DNA of 64,000 nt from JAIBJN01 sp963775625 (GCA_963775625.1 CAVZJM010000014.1:186001-250000), one strand, 5' to 3'. Shown: positions 19,022-27,667, counted from the first letter of the stretch. The notes: a model not told the origin generated them from the letters alone. Made by a program: numbers and translations.

Positions 19022-20233
19022 GTGGATTTCGAGCTCACGCCCGAGCAGCGCGAGGTGCAGGCGACCGTCCGCCAGTTCGTGGACGAGCGCGTGCTCCCGA
19101 ACGCGATCGAGAACGACATCAACCACCACCTGGACATGTCCGTGATCGAGGGGATGGCCGAGCTCGGACTGCTCGGGATCGTGATCCCCGAGGAATACGG
19201 CGGCGCGGGGATGGACTTCGTCTGCGAGGCGCTCTCCTGTGAGGAGATCGAGCGCGGCGAGGCGGCCTTCCGGACGCTCATCTCCGTCCACGTCGGGCTC
19301 AACTCGCTCAGCCTCCTGCGCTATGCGAGCGAGGAGCAGAAGCAGCGCTACCTCGCCCCGCAGGCCCGCGGCGAGAAGCTCGCCTGCTTCGGGCTCACCG
19401 AGCCGGCCGCCGGCTCCGACGTCGCCTCGATGCTGACGAGCGCGCGGCGCGACGGCGACCGCTACGTCCTGAACGGGCAGAAGAACTGGATCTCGTACGC
19501 GTCTGTCGCCGATCACGCGCTCGTCTTCGCCAAGACGGACCCCTCCGCGAAGCACAAGGGGATCTCGGCCTTCATCGTCGAGCGAGGCTGGCCGGGCGTC
19601 ACCACGGCGGACACCGAGCACAAGCTGGGCATCTGGGCGGGCTCGACCGGCGAGCTCTTCTTCGAGAACGTCGAGGTGCCCGCCGAGAATCTGGTCGGCG
19701 AGGAGGGCCAGGGCTTCGAGATCGCCATGTACAGCCTCGACCAGGGCCGCTTCACCGTCGCCGCCGGCGCGCTCGGCGTCATCCGCGCGTGCCTGGAGCG
19801 CTCCGTCTCCTACGCGCGCGAGCGGGAGACCTTCGGCCAGCCGATCGGCAAGAACCAGTTCGTCCAGGACCTGATCGCGCAGATGGTGCTCGACTACGAG
19901 ACGTCGAAGCTCCTCGTGATGCAGGCCGCCTGGCTGAAGGACAAGGGCGTCCGCAACACGCGTGAGACGAGCCTCGCCAAGTGGCACGCGACCGAGTCGG
20001 CCTTCAAGGCGGCGCACAACGCGATCCAGGTGCACGGGGCCTACGGCTACTCGGCGGAGTACGGGATCGAGCGGTACTTCCGCAACGCCCGCGCGCCCAT
20101 CATCTACGAGGGCACGACCCAGATCCACAAGATGATGCAGGCCGAGCACGCGCTCGGGTGGCGCAACCTGAACGGGCGCGACGGCGACATCTCCCCCCTC
20201 GCATCGTGGGCTCCCGCCCTCTTGGCCCGCTAG
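19022..20233 (+). CDS. Acyl-CoA dehydrogenase
   Basis: 403 residues, a complete FAD-dependent acyl-CoA dehydrogenase. N-terminal helical domain (DFELTPEQREVQATVRQFV). Middle beta domain with CFGLTEPAAGSDVASM and NGQKNWISYASVADHALVF. C-terminal domain with RETFGQPIGKNQFVQ, QVHGAYGYSAEY and the catalytic glutamate region PIIYEGTTQIHK. Substrate chain length cannot be assigned; the active-site layout fits the short/medium-chain or glutaryl/isovaleryl group. Its 3' end overlaps the start of the next gene by 28 bp. Confidence 0.93.
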   Translation: MDFELTPEQREVQATVRQFVDERVLPNAIENDINHHLDMSVIEGMAELGLLGIVIPEEYGGAGMDFVCEALSCEEIERGEAAFRTLISVHVGLNSLSLLRYASEEQKQRYLAPQARGEKLACFGLTEPAAGSDVASMLTSARRDGDRYVLNGQKNWISYASVADHALVFAKTDPSAKHKGISAFIVERGWPGVTTADTEHKLGIWAGSTGELFFENVEVPAENLVGEEGQGFEIAMYSLDQGRFTVAAGALGVIRACLERSVSYARERETFGQPIGKNQFVQDLIAQMVLDYETSKLLVMQAAWLKDKGVRNTRETSLAKWHATESAFKAAHNAIQVHGAYGYSAEYGIERYFRNARAPIIYEGTTQIHKMMQAEHALGWRNLNGRDGDISPLASWAPALLAR

Positions 20234-20709
20234 CGGCGCTCGTCGCCGCGCTCGTAGTCGTCCTTCCCGCAGCCGCCGAGCCGCCCACAGGAGGCACGTT
20301 CACGCCCGGGGTCACGCTCGCCGGCGTCGAGCTCGGGGTCACCCGCCCCGAGGTGCTCCAGGCCTGGGGCTCCCGCCACGGGGTCTGCCGCGACTGCGAG
20401 GAGCCGACGTGGTATTTCAACGAGCAGCCGTTCCAGGCAGAGGGGATGGGCGTCGTCTTCGAGGCCGACCGGGTGGTGCACGCGTTCACCGTGTGGCAGC
20501 CGGAGGGCTGGACGACGCCCGAGGGTCTCGAGCTGGGTGCGCCTGCGGGCGACATCGGCGCGACGTACGGAGAGCTTGCGGAGATCGACTGCGGCGACTA
20601 CCTCGCCCTCGTCGAGAACGGACCGGGCGCGACGAGCGCGTACTACGTCTACGAGGACGAGGTCTGGGGCTTCGGCCTGCTCGCGCGCGGGCGCTCGCCC
20701 TGCGTCTGA
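20206..20709 (+). CDS. Hypothetical secreted protein
   Basis: 167 residues from GTG at 20206, overlapping the dehydrogenase by 28 bp. A signal peptide (PLGPLAALVAALVVVLPAAA) is followed by a soluble domain. VTLAGVELGVTRPEVLQAWG suggests a BamE/SmpA-like or periplasmic repeat strand. There is a CRDC pair that could form a disulfide, an acidic aromatic stretch, and a final Cys. Family not recognised. The start is uncertain because no Shine-Dalgarno is visible. Confidence 0.65.
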   Translation: MGSRPLGPLAALVAALVVVLPAAAEPPTGGTFTPGVTLAGVELGVTRPEVLQAWGSRHGVCRDCEEPTWYFNEQPFQAEGMGVVFEADRVVHAFTVWQPEGWTTPEGLELGAPAGDIGATYGELAEIDCGDYLALVENGPGATSAYYVYEDEVWGFGLLARGRSPCV

Positions 20710-21411
20710 CTACGTGTTCAGAAGAGCGGGCAGCGCCAGCAGGGTCGGCAGCGCGTCGTCTCGCTCCGGGAAGCGCCCCTCGCGGTCGATGAGGTAGGCC
20801 CGCATGCCCAGGGCTCGGGCGCCCTCGACGTCGTCGAGGAGCGAGTCCCCGACCATCACGGCGACGCCGGCCTCGACGCCCAAGAGCTCGAGCGCGGCCA
20901 GGAAGATCGTCGGGCTCGGCTTCACCTTGCCGTGCACGCCCGAGGAGATCCACGCGTCAACGTCCAGCGCGAAGTGGCCGACGAAGGCGGTCAGGTCGCG
21001 GCTGGTGTTGGAGACCAGCCCGATCCTGAGACCGTCCTCCCGCAGGGCGGCGAGAACCGGGAGCACGTCCTCGTAGAGCTCGAAGTTGGCCGAGTGGAGC
21101 CACCCGGCCGTGATCGCCTCGGCGACCTCGCGCACCCGCGGGCCGTCGCCTCCCATGCCGCGCACGATGTCCTCCGTGAAGCGGATCCAGATCTCCTCGT
21201 CGTGCTCGAGCTCGGGATGGTGCTTGAGATCCTCGACCGCCGCGGCCCGCGCCTCGGGGTAGCGATCGGGAACGAGGGTCAGCCCGTGGCGGTCGCCCGC
21301 CTCGCGGTAGCCGTCGGGCCCGAGCAGCGGCCCGGGCTTGGCGAGCGTGAAGTCGACGTCGAAGAGGACCGCTTCGACGGCGCCCAGCGGGCCTAGACCC
21401 CCGCCGGCCAC
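20710..21411 (-). CDS. HAD-superfamily hydrolase
   Basis: About 233 residues. Motif I is LFDVDFTLAKPG (nucleophile Asp, DxDxT), motif II VSNTSRD, motif III lysine in GKVKPSPTIF, and motif IV VGDSLLDDVEGA. The helical cap between motifs I and II is typical of subfamily C1 phosphatases. The start is difficult: GTG at 21411 overlaps the nitrilase stop by 19 bp, and a CTG lies closer to motif I. Small-molecule phosphatase of unknown substrate, in an operon with the nitrilase. Confidence 0.85.
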   Translation of the reverse strand: MAGGGLGPLGAVEAVLFDVDFTLAKPGPLLGPDGYREAGDRHGLTLVPDRYPEARAAAVEDLKHHPELEHDEEIWIRFTEDIVRGMGGDGPRVREVAEAITAGWLHSANFELYEDVLPVLAALREDGLRIGLVSNTSRDLTAFVGHFALDVDAWISSGVHGKVKPSPTIFLAALELLGVEAGVAVMVGDSLLDDVEGARALGMRAYLIDREGRFPERDDALPTLLALPALLNT

Positions 21412-22226
21412 GTGTACGCGGCGGGCTGGCGGTTGGCGAGCGACGGCAGGCTGTCCCGGATGCGCTCCATGTGCGCGCGGTCGAGCTCCGCCGTGATCAC
21501 GCCGTCCTCGTCCGCCGCCTGCGCGAGCACGACTCCCCACGGATCGACGATCGAGCTACGGCCGTAGGAGGCCTTGCCCTCGACGACGCCCCACTGGTTC
21601 GCGGCCACGACGTAGCACTGGTTCTCGACGGCGCGGGCCCGGAGCAGGATCTCCCAGTGATCCTTGCCCGTGTAGAGGGTGAACGCGGCCGGGACGGTGA
21701 CGAGCTCGGCGCCCTCGACGGCGAGGATCCGGTAGAGCTCCGGATAGCGGAGGTCGTAGCAGACGCTCAACCCGAGGCGCCAGCCTTCCACCTCGCAGCT
21801 CATCGGCCTGTCGCCCGGCTCCTCGCTGTCGGACTCGCGGTAGACGACTCCGCCGACCTCGACGTCGAACATGTGGATCTTCCGGTAGACGGCCGCGACC
21901 TCGCCCTCCGGGTCGAAGACGACGCAGGTGTTCGAGAGCTTCTCGCGGCCCTCGCGGCGCTCCGCGATCGAGCCGCCGACGAGCGTGATGCCGTGCGTCC
22001 TCGCCCAGCCGCTCATCGCCTCGACGGTCTCGCCCCCGTCGAGCGGCTCGGCGACGTCGAGCAGGATCTCGTGGCTGCCGAGGCCGTTCCACTTCTCCGG
22101 GAGGAGGACGACGTCGGCGCCCGTCGCTGCCGCGCGGGCGACGAGCGGCTCCACGCGCTCGAGGTTCTCGGCTTTCGACGGCGAGGAGTTGATCTGAACG
22201 CAGGCGACGCGGAGGCGATCGGCCAT
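21393..22226 (-). CDS. Carbon-nitrogen hydrolase (nitrilase superfamily, Nit1-like)
   Basis: 277 residues. The catalytic triad is visible: Glu in VVLLPEKWNG, Lys in AVYRKIHMFDVEVG and Cys in LGLSVCYDLRYPELYR. The pattern is closest to the Nit1/NitA group, which hydrolyses deaminated glutathione or related amides; the substrate is inferred. ATG at 22226 lies 7 bases after a -10 box TATCCT, so the mRNA is probably leaderless. The C-terminus overlaps the HAD hydrolase start. Confidence 0.9.
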   Translation of the reverse strand: MADRLRVACVQINSSPSKAENLERVEPLVARAAATGADVVLLPEKWNGLGSHEILLDVAEPLDGGETVEAMSGWARTHGITLVGGSIAERREGREKLSNTCVVFDPEGEVAAVYRKIHMFDVEVGGVVYRESDSEEPGDRPMSCEVEGWRLGLSVCYDLRYPELYRILAVEGAELVTVPAAFTLYTGKDHWEILLRARAVENQCYVVAANQWGVVEGKASYGRSSIVDPWGVVLAQAADEDGVITAELDRAHMERIRDSLPSLANRQPAAYTWPAGV

Positions 22227-22229
22227 CGG

Positions 22230-22247
22230 TCGAAGGATAGCCTTCGA
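22230..22247. promoter_or_regulatory. Palindrome carrying interlocked divergent -10 boxes
   Basis: TCGAAGG and CCTTCGA are exact inverted repeats around ATAG. Within them TATCCT (minus) and TAGCCT (plus) overlap. They lie 7 and 6 bases from the nitrilase ATG and the CoA-binding GTG. The whole intergenic space is 23 bp. It looks like a compact bidirectional leaderless promoter and may also bind a dimeric regulator. Confidence 0.5.
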
Positions 22248-22249
22248 GC

Positions 22250-22648
22250 GTGCCCCGTACCCCGGCCGAGATCCTCGCCGCGGCGCGGACGATCGCGCTC
22301 GTGGGCGCGTCGCCGCGCCCCGAGCGGCCCAGCAACTTGGTGATGCGCTACCTCCTGCGCGAGGGCTACCGCGTGATTCCCGTGCGCCCGGTCGGGCCGC
22401 AGGAGATCCTCGGGCAGCCTCGCGTCTCGTCCTTGGCGGAGATCGAGGAGCCGATCGACCTCGTGGACGTCTTCCGCCGCTCCGAGTTCTGCCCGGACGT
22501 CGCGCGCCAGACGGTCGAGGCGGCCGCGGGCGCCCTCTGGCTCCAGCTCGGCATCGTCTCCGCCGAGGCCCGGGCGATCGCGGAGGGGGCCGGCCTCGAC
22601 TACGTCGAGAACGCCTGCGCGGCCATCGTCCACCGGCAGTCCACCTAG
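22250..22648 (+). CDS. CoA-binding protein (YccU-like)
   Basis: 132 residues with the CoA_binding_2 Rossmann-like fold. TIALVGASPRPERPSNLVMRYLL at the N-terminus is the nucleotide loop, followed by GYRVIPVRPVG, VDVFRRSEFCPDVARQ, LWLQLGIVS and ENACAAIVHR, in the family order. This fold binds CoA in several acyl-CoA synthetases; as a single-domain protein its role is unknown. Start GTG, probably leaderless. Confidence 0.88.
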   Translation: MPRTPAEILAAARTIALVGASPRPERPSNLVMRYLLREGYRVIPVRPVGPQEILGQPRVSSLAEIEEPIDLVDVFRRSEFCPDVARQTVEAAAGALWLQLGIVSAEARAIAEGAGLDYVENACAAIVHRQST

Positions 22649-22660
22649 AACAGGCGCAAA

Positions 22661-22734
22661 TCGGGGTGCCCGGATTCGAACCGGGGACCTCGCCGACCCG
22701 AACGGCGCGCGCTACCAGGCTGCGCTACACCCCG
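22661..22734 (-). tRNA. tRNA-Pro (anticodon CGG)
   Basis: On the minus strand a 74-nt cloverleaf: acceptor CGGGGTG pairs with CACCCCG, then discriminator A. The D arm has GCGCAGCCTGGTAGCGC. The anticodon stem CGCCG/CGGCG holds loop TTCGGGT with anticodon CGG. The T arm CCCGG-TTCGAAT-CCGGG is canonical. No CCA is encoded. It reads CCG proline codons. Confidence 0.97.
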
Positions 22735-22759
22735 AACGCGCAATAGGGTATCGGAACCG

Positions 22760-24316
22760 ATGCGGGTCCTCTGTCTCGGCCTCGACGGGGCCGACTACGA
22801 CCTCGTCCGCAAGCTACTCGCGCAGGGAAGGCTCCCGACGCTTGCCGGGCTGTCGCGCCGGGGAACGTTCGGAGCGCTCAGGTCGACGATCCCGGCCTTC
22901 ACGCCGACGGCGTGGTCGTCGTTCCTCACCGGGCTCAACCCGGCCGGGCACGGCATCTTCGCCTTCACCGCGAATCCAAACCGAGGGGGCGGGGGGCTCG
23001 AGAACGCCGCAAGCCGGGCTGGTGCGCCGCTTTGGCGCTACCTCAGTGCGGCCGGGATACGTTCGGCCTTCGTGACCGTGCCCTTCACCCACCCGCCCGA
23101 GCCGCTTAGCGGTCTGATCGTGACCGGGTTCGGAGGGCCGCCGCGCCCGGAGATCGTCCCCCTCGCTGCACGCAACGCAATTCTCTCGGCTCACCCCGAC
23201 CTGCGCGTGTCGCGCCATCCCGCCGACCTGCAGGACTTCGCGGCGGCGACCGCCACCCTCGTGGGACATGTCGACGAGATCGCGGACGTCTGCTTCCTCG
23301 CACTCGAGCTCGAGCCCGAACTCAGTCTCCTGTGCGTGGACTTCATGAGCTCGGACATCGCCGGGCACCTCATGTGGCACCGACTCGACCCTGCGCATCC
23401 GGCGCATCGACCCGACGAGGCCGGGGACGAGCTCGTACAGGTTTACGAGGCGGTCGACGCCGCGTGCGGCCGCCTTATCGAACAGGCAGAGTGGCTCTGG
23501 GATGAGGAGCCTACGGTCTTCGTCCTCTCCGATCACGGCATGAAGCCGACGCACTGGCTCTTCCGCGCCAACCGCTGGCTCGAGGACGCAGGCTACCTCC
23601 GCTTCCGCACACGAGAGAACGCTGATGCCCAGGACGAGCCGGCTGCGTACGCTCCGGAGCTCGAAGGGACGGTCGTCGATGAGCAGCCGCCGTTTGCCGA
23701 CATCGATTTCGGGGCGACGCGTGCCTACTGCTTCGGGTACGGAGGCCAGATCTACCTCGGCGAGGTCACCGGAGCCGAAGGGGATCGCCGACTGGCTGAC
23801 GAGCTCGCTGAGGCGTTCGCCAGAATCCCGCATCCGGAGTTCGGCGAGCCGGCGTTCGACGTGCTGCGGAAGGACGAGCTCTACCACGGCTTCTACCTCG
23901 ACAAGGCGCCGGAGCTCGTCCTCCTCCCCCGGGACGAGCGGATCCACGTCGACTCGACTCGTCAGCGCTGGAGCGAGACGTTTCAGCGCCACGAGCGCCT
24001 CTTCGCCCGAGGTACGGCCCATTTCTCGGGCCAGCATGCGGTCACCGGCATCCTGGCCGCCGCCGGACCGGGAATCGTGGTCGCGGACGTTCCGCAGGGC
24101 ACCGAGATCACGCAGATTCCCGCGACGCTCCTCGCTCTGCACGGCCTCAAGGCACCGCTCGACGCTGCGGCCGTCGAGGCGATTCTCGATCCTGGCATCC
24201 CTGGCGCGCGGCGCGAGGCGGGCGTGGTTCCACAAACTCCCGTCGAACGCGCCGGATATACGCGCGAGGAGGAGGACCTGATCGTCCGACGCCTGCGCGA
24301 CCTCGGCTACGAGTAG
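22760..24316 (+). CDS. Alkaline phosphatase superfamily / type I phosphodiesterase-like enzyme
   Basis: 518 residues. The fold is that of nucleotide pyrophosphatase/phosphodiesterases: metal Asp in LCLGLDGADYD, nucleophile Thr in FTPTAWSSFLTG, then FMSSDIAGHLMWH, VFVLSDHGMKPTHW and the final histidine in FSGQHAVTGILAAAG. It is predicted to hydrolyse a phosphomonoester or diester. No signal peptide is seen, so it is likely cytoplasmic. Codon use appears slightly less GC-biased than in neighbours. A 13-bp terminator hairpin follows at once. Confidence 0.88.
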   Translation: MRVLCLGLDGADYDLVRKLLAQGRLPTLAGLSRRGTFGALRSTIPAFTPTAWSSFLTGLNPAGHGIFAFTANPNRGGGGLENAASRAGAPLWRYLSAAGIRSAFVTVPFTHPPEPLSGLIVTGFGGPPRPEIVPLAARNAILSAHPDLRVSRHPADLQDFAAATATLVGHVDEIADVCFLALELEPELSLLCVDFMSSDIAGHLMWHRLDPAHPAHRPDEAGDELVQVYEAVDAACGRLIEQAEWLWDEEPTVFVLSDHGMKPTHWLFRANRWLEDAGYLRFRTRENADAQDEPAAYAPELEGTVVDEQPPFADIDFGATRAYCFGYGGQIYLGEVTGAEGDRRLADELAEAFARIPHPEFGEPAFDVLRKDELYHGFYLDKAPELVLLPRDERIHVDSTRQRWSETFQRHERLFARGTAHFSGQHAVTGILAAAGPGIVVADVPQGTEITQIPATLLALHGLKAPLDAAAVEAILDPGIPGARREAGVVPQTPVERAGYTREEEDLIVRRLRDLGYE

Positions 24317-24345
24317 CTCAGGGCCGCCCCACGGCGGCCCTGAGC
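24316..24345. terminator. Bidirectional terminator hairpin
   Basis: GCTCAGGGCCGCC and GGCGGCCCTGAGC form a perfect 13-bp stem with a CCAC loop. It begins at the last base of the phosphodiesterase stop codon and precedes the convergent Cys-rich gene. It has no long T-run on either side. Confidence 0.75.
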
Positions 24346-24356
24346 CCTCTCACGTC

Positions 24357-24821
24357 TTAGCACTGGCCCCCGTAGTACGAGCAGAACCCTCCCGGGCAGC
24401 AGATCTCGCCCGGTGGGCAGCACGTCGGGCCGTAGTAACCGCCGGGACAGCACTCCTCTTCCCCGGAGCAACACTCGGTGCCGCACTGCGTCGTCCCCTG
24501 CGGACAGACGCACTGGCACGTCTCCGGGTCGAACGTCGCTTCGGGGTCGCACCTGATGCAGCGCCGCGTCTTGCTGCACAGATTCTCGCCCGGCCGGCAG
24601 GCGCACCTGCCGGTGTCGGGCGGGCAGAAGAAGTCGCAGCACTCGAAGTTGGCGCGACAGGGCTGCCCGACCCTTCGGCACCGGGCCGCGCCAGCCTCAC
24701 GCGCCCCGACGAGCGTGAGGGCGCCGCCGGCGGCGGTGGCAGCGAGGACCTTCAGCATCTGGCGACGCGACGTGGTCGTCGCCAGGGCCTTCGAGAGTTC
24801 GTCCAGCTTCTCGTCACTCAT
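24357..24821 (-). CDS. Tat-exported cysteine-rich protein
   Basis: 154 residues. A twin-arginine signal (SRRQMLKVLAATAAGG, about 18-33) precedes an AREAGA cleavage region. The mature part contains 24 cysteines in about 105 residues, many as CC or CxC pairs (ECC, ECC, TCC, ICC), with Gly/Pro turns. The pattern looks like a disulfide-stapled, knottin-like surface protein. No catalytic motif is evident. It lies 60 bp downstream of the tandem-thioredoxin gene on the same strand, which fits a need for oxidative folding. Function unknown. Confidence 0.82.
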   Translation of the reverse strand: MSDEKLDELSKALATTTSRRQMLKVLAATAAGGALTLVGAREAGAARCRRVGQPCRANFECCDFFCPPDTGRCACRPGENLCSKTRRCIRCDPEATFDPETCQCVCPQGTTQCGTECCSGEEECCPGGYYGPTCCPPGEICCPGGFCSYYGGQC

Positions 24822-24881
24822 GACTCTCTCCTCGCTCGTGTCCTCCCCGGCCCTCCTGGCTCGAGGAGGCTCCTTCGGGAT

Positions 24882-25955
24882 CTAGGGGATAGGCACCCTC
24901 CTTTCCGCGCTCAGCGCCTCGCGGGCCAGCTCCAGGATCTCCGTCGGCCCGCGGGCGACGTCGCGCTCGATCACGCCTTCCTCATCGATGAGGAAGGCGA
25001 CCGGTGTCGCGAAGATTCCGTACTGCTTCGAGAGCCTCCAGCCTGGTTGGAGCACGACTGGGAACTCGACACCGAACGCCTCGGCCTTGCGCCGGTTCTC
25101 CTCCGGCTCCCCGCGGCCGACCATGACGACAGCAAGACCGTTCCCCCGATGCTCGCGCTCGAGTCTTGCGAGGTCGGGGAGGAGCGCGTCGCAGGGCCCG
25201 CATTCGGGGTCGCTGAAGACGAGCAGCACACGCCGCCCGTGCTCATCGGCCAGCGAAACAGGGCGACCGCCAAGATCCGGCAGCTTGAAGGTCGGCGCGG
25301 AAACGCCGGCCTTCAACCCTTCCCGCTCGATCAAGCTCTCCGAGAGCGGACGCTCGCTCGCCAGGCGCCTGCCCCGACCAGCAACTTCCTCTGCGAGCTC
25401 GGGAACCTCGCGTGCTCCCACGGCGACGGGCTTCGCGATTCGGCCCTTCTCGTCGACGAGGTACGCCACCGGTGTTCCCATCCGAGCAAACCCTTCGATG
25501 GTTTCGGCGTCGGATTGAAGAAGCACGGAGCAGTCGAGGCCGTGTGCCTCCATGAGCGCACGGTTGCTCTCGGGACTGCCGTAGCTGACGAGGACGAGTT
25601 CGGTCTTCCTTCGCCGCAGATCCGTCTGCAGGCGGGCGAGGTCGGCCGCGATTTCCTTGCAGAACCCGCACTCGGGACTCCAATGGACGAGCAGAACGCG
25701 CGTCTCGAAGTCCTCCAGCCCCACTTCCTCACCATGGAGATCCGGCAGCCGGAAGGGCGGGAAGGAGGTCGCGAGTGGGAGGCCACCCCGAGCCGGATCG
25801 ACCGCAGACGTCTCGAGAGCGTCTCTTGACCCTTCCAGCGCCTCGATCCGAAGCAACAGGCGCCCGTGCTGCCGGAGCACCTGGACCAGGAGCCAGCCAA
25901 GCGACACCATCGCAAACAGGAAAACTCCGAGGAGCACCCACATCACGATCGTCAT
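24882..25955 (-). CDS. Membrane-anchored protein with two thioredoxin-like (redoxin/TlpA/MauD) domains
   Basis: 357 residues from ATG at 25955, chosen because GGAGG lies upstream and the protein then begins with a membrane helix (MTIVMWVLLGVFLFAMVSLG). Two tandem redoxin domains follow. Domain 1 (about 60-190) has C96-x-x-C99 in SPECGFCKE. Domain 2 (about 215-355) has C252-x-x-C255 in DPECGPCDA. Each has a cis-proline loop (GTPVAYLVD, ATPVAFLID). The topology places both domains outside the membrane. The likely role is oxidising or isomerising disulfides in the adjacent Cys-rich protein (inference from neighbourhood). Confidence 0.85.
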   Translation of the reverse strand: MTIVMWVLLGVFLFAMVSLGWLLVQVLRQHGRLLLRIEALEGSRDALETSAVDPARGGLPLATSFPPFRLPDLHGEEVGLEDFETRVLLVHWSPECGFCKEIAADLARLQTDLRRRKTELVLVSYGSPESNRALMEAHGLDCSVLLQSDAETIEGFARMGTPVAYLVDEKGRIAKPVAVGAREVPELAEEVAGRGRRLASERPLSESLIEREGLKAGVSAPTFKLPDLGGRPVSLADEHGRRVLLVFSDPECGPCDALLPDLARLEREHRGNGLAVVMVGRGEPEENRRKAEAFGVEFPVVLQPGWRLSKQYGIFATPVAFLIDEEGVIERDVARGPTEILELAREALSAERRVPIP

Positions 25956-26064
25956 ACGCAAGCCCCTCCACCCGAGGTCCGATCCCGGGCGACTCGTGCG
26001 CATTGACCCTAAGTGAGCCCACCCTGACGTGTCAACCGACAGAGGGGCTAGGTTTGTGGCCGCG

Positions 26065-26812
26065 ATGGCGGACCGTGACGAGATCGTCGCCTGGGCAGAC
26101 GAATACCTCGACCTGGCCTCCTACCCGGACTACGGGCCGATGGGGCTCCAGGTCGTCGGGGCCCCGCAGGTGCGGAAGCTCGTCTGCGGCGTCTCGGCCT
26201 CGCGCGAGCTCTTCGAGCGGGCGGCGGAGGCTGACGCGCAGATGGTGCTCGTGCACCACGGCCTCTTCTGGGAGAAGGAACCGCGGCGGATCGGGGAGGT
26301 CATGCGGGAGCGCCTGCGCGCCCTCTTCGACGCCGATCTGAGCCTCGTCGCCTACCACCTGGCGCTCGACGCGCACCCCGACGTCGGGAACAACGCGCTC
26401 CTCTGCGACGAGCTCGGGATCGAGCGCGAGGAGCGCTTCGCCGACGGCTACGGCTTCGGCGGACGCCTCCCCGACCCCATCCCGGTCAGCGTGCTCGCCG
26501 AGCGCGTCCAGGAGCGGCTCGGTCGCATGCCGCTCGTCTTCTCGTACGGCCCCGAGCTCGTCGAGCGCGTGGCCGTCTGCTCCGGCGGCGCCGCCCGCTA
26601 CATCGCGGAGGCAGCTGCGGGCGGCTACGACTGCTTCCTCACCGGGGAGGCCGACGAGCCCACGAAGCACGCCGCCAAGGAGGCGGGAGTCCATTTCATC
26701 GCCGGCGGGCCACTACGCGACCGAGACCCTCGGCGTGCGAGCCCTTGCCGCCCGGATCGGCGAGCGCTTCGACGTCGCCTGGGACTTCGTCGACCTACCG
26801 AACCCCGTCTAG
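26065..26812 (+). CDS. Nif3-like dinuclear metal-centre hexameric protein, apparent frameshift
   Basis: Member of the Nif3/GTP cyclohydrolase I type 2 family. Visible blocks: YPDYGPMGLQVVG, VHHGLFW with the first metal histidines, YHLALDAHPDVGNN, and the C-terminal metal block. After FIAGG at about 26709 the frame breaks. The next frame continues exactly as expected with HYATETLGVRALAARIG to WDFVDLPNPV and TAG at 26812. One extra base (a G in GGCGGGCC, 26704-26711) explains it. About 249 residues if restored. A -10-like TAGGTT lies 10 bases before the ATG. Real mutation or sequencing error cannot be told apart here. Confidence 0.82.
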
Positions 26813-27644
26813 CGAACTCGAGAACGAGCGCCGCGCACTCCCGCGGGCACTCGCCGACCACCAGGTGCCCCGTCGCGGGCAGGATCCTGAGCGGCGCGTC
26901 GAGCCCCCGGGCGAGCTCGAAGCCGTCGTCCAGCGGGAGGAGCCGGTCGCGGGCGCCCCAGACGACGAGCGCCGGGCAGCTGACGCGGTCGAGGTACCCG
27001 CGCGGGTCGTCGCGGAGGAGCGCCCTGGCGGCGCTCTTCACGTCCGCGTGCTCGGGCTGCGCCTCGAGGAAGCCGATCACGGCCTCGGGGGAGAGGGCCC
27101 GCGGCTCCTCGGCGCCCCAGTAGCCGAAGACCGCAGCCCGAAGCGCCGGGCGGCGCGCGATCGCCGGTCGCGCGTGCGCGACGAGTCGCGCCGGGCGCAG
27201 CGCGGTCGTCAGCCTCAGCCACAGCTCTGCGCGCCGCGTCGTCGAGACGATCCCGGCCGACGCGAGCAGCACGACCGAGGCAACGACGTCCGGCCGCTCG
27301 GCCGCGAGACGGAGGGCGACGACGCCGCCCATCGAGTAGCCCAGCACGGCCGCGGGCGCCATCCCTTCGTGCTCCATGACGAGGGCGACGTGCGCCGCCA
27401 GGTCGCCCAGGCTCTGCACGGCCGGCAGCGCCGCGGTCCCTCCGTGGCCCGGCAGGTCGGGGATCAACACGCGCCGGCTGCGCGCAAGGACGGGCGCCAG
27501 CTCGGTGAAGTTGTACGCGGCGCCCGCGAGCCCGTGCACCAGCACGAGGGGCGGCCCTTCTCCGCCGACCCAGTAGCGCGTGCGGACGCCCCCGATCTCC
27601 GCAACGTGCGCCTCAAACCCCCGAAGGAGCGTTGCCCTCGTCAC
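26625..27644 (-). CDS. Alpha/beta-hydrolase
   Basis: About 339 residues as read, from GTG at 27644 (an upstream GTG at 27686 is also open). Oxyanion segment LVLVHGLAGAAYNF, nucleophile elbow LGYSMGGVV, acid in VVWGARDRLLPLDD, and the catalytic His in ILPATGHLVVGE. The fold should end near EFARRGS (about 26810). The remaining 60 basic residues are antisense to the Nif3-like gene. Removing the suspected extra G at 26707-26709 would stop this frame at about 26700. Substrate unknown. Confidence 0.83.
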   Translation of the reverse strand: MTRATLLRGFEAHVAEIGGVRTRYWVGGEGPPLVLVHGLAGAAYNFTELAPVLARSRRVLIPDLPGHGGTAALPAVQSLGDLAAHVALVMEHEGMAPAAVLGYSMGGVVALRLAAERPDVVASVVLLASAGIVSTTRRAELWLRLTTALRPARLVAHARPAIARRPALRAAVFGYWGAEEPRALSPEAVIGFLEAQPEHADVKSAARALLRDDPRGYLDRVSCPALVVWGARDRLLPLDDGFELARGLDAPLRILPATGHLVVGECPRECAALVLEFARRGSVGRRSPRRRRSARRSGRQGLARRGSRSRSGPPAMKWTPASLAACFVGSSASPVRKQS

Positions 27645-27661
27645 CCGCGACACCGTATTCT
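27632..27661 (+). promoter_or_regulatory. Promoter of the 58-aa gene leader
   Basis: TTGCCC (27632-27637), an 18-base spacer, then TATTCT (27656-27661). The predicted start is at about 27667-27668. A minus-strand -10 TACGGT (27652-27657) overlaps it and lies 7 bases before the hydrolase GTG, so the two promoters share sequence. Confidence 0.5.
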
Positions 27662-27667
27662 GTGTGC

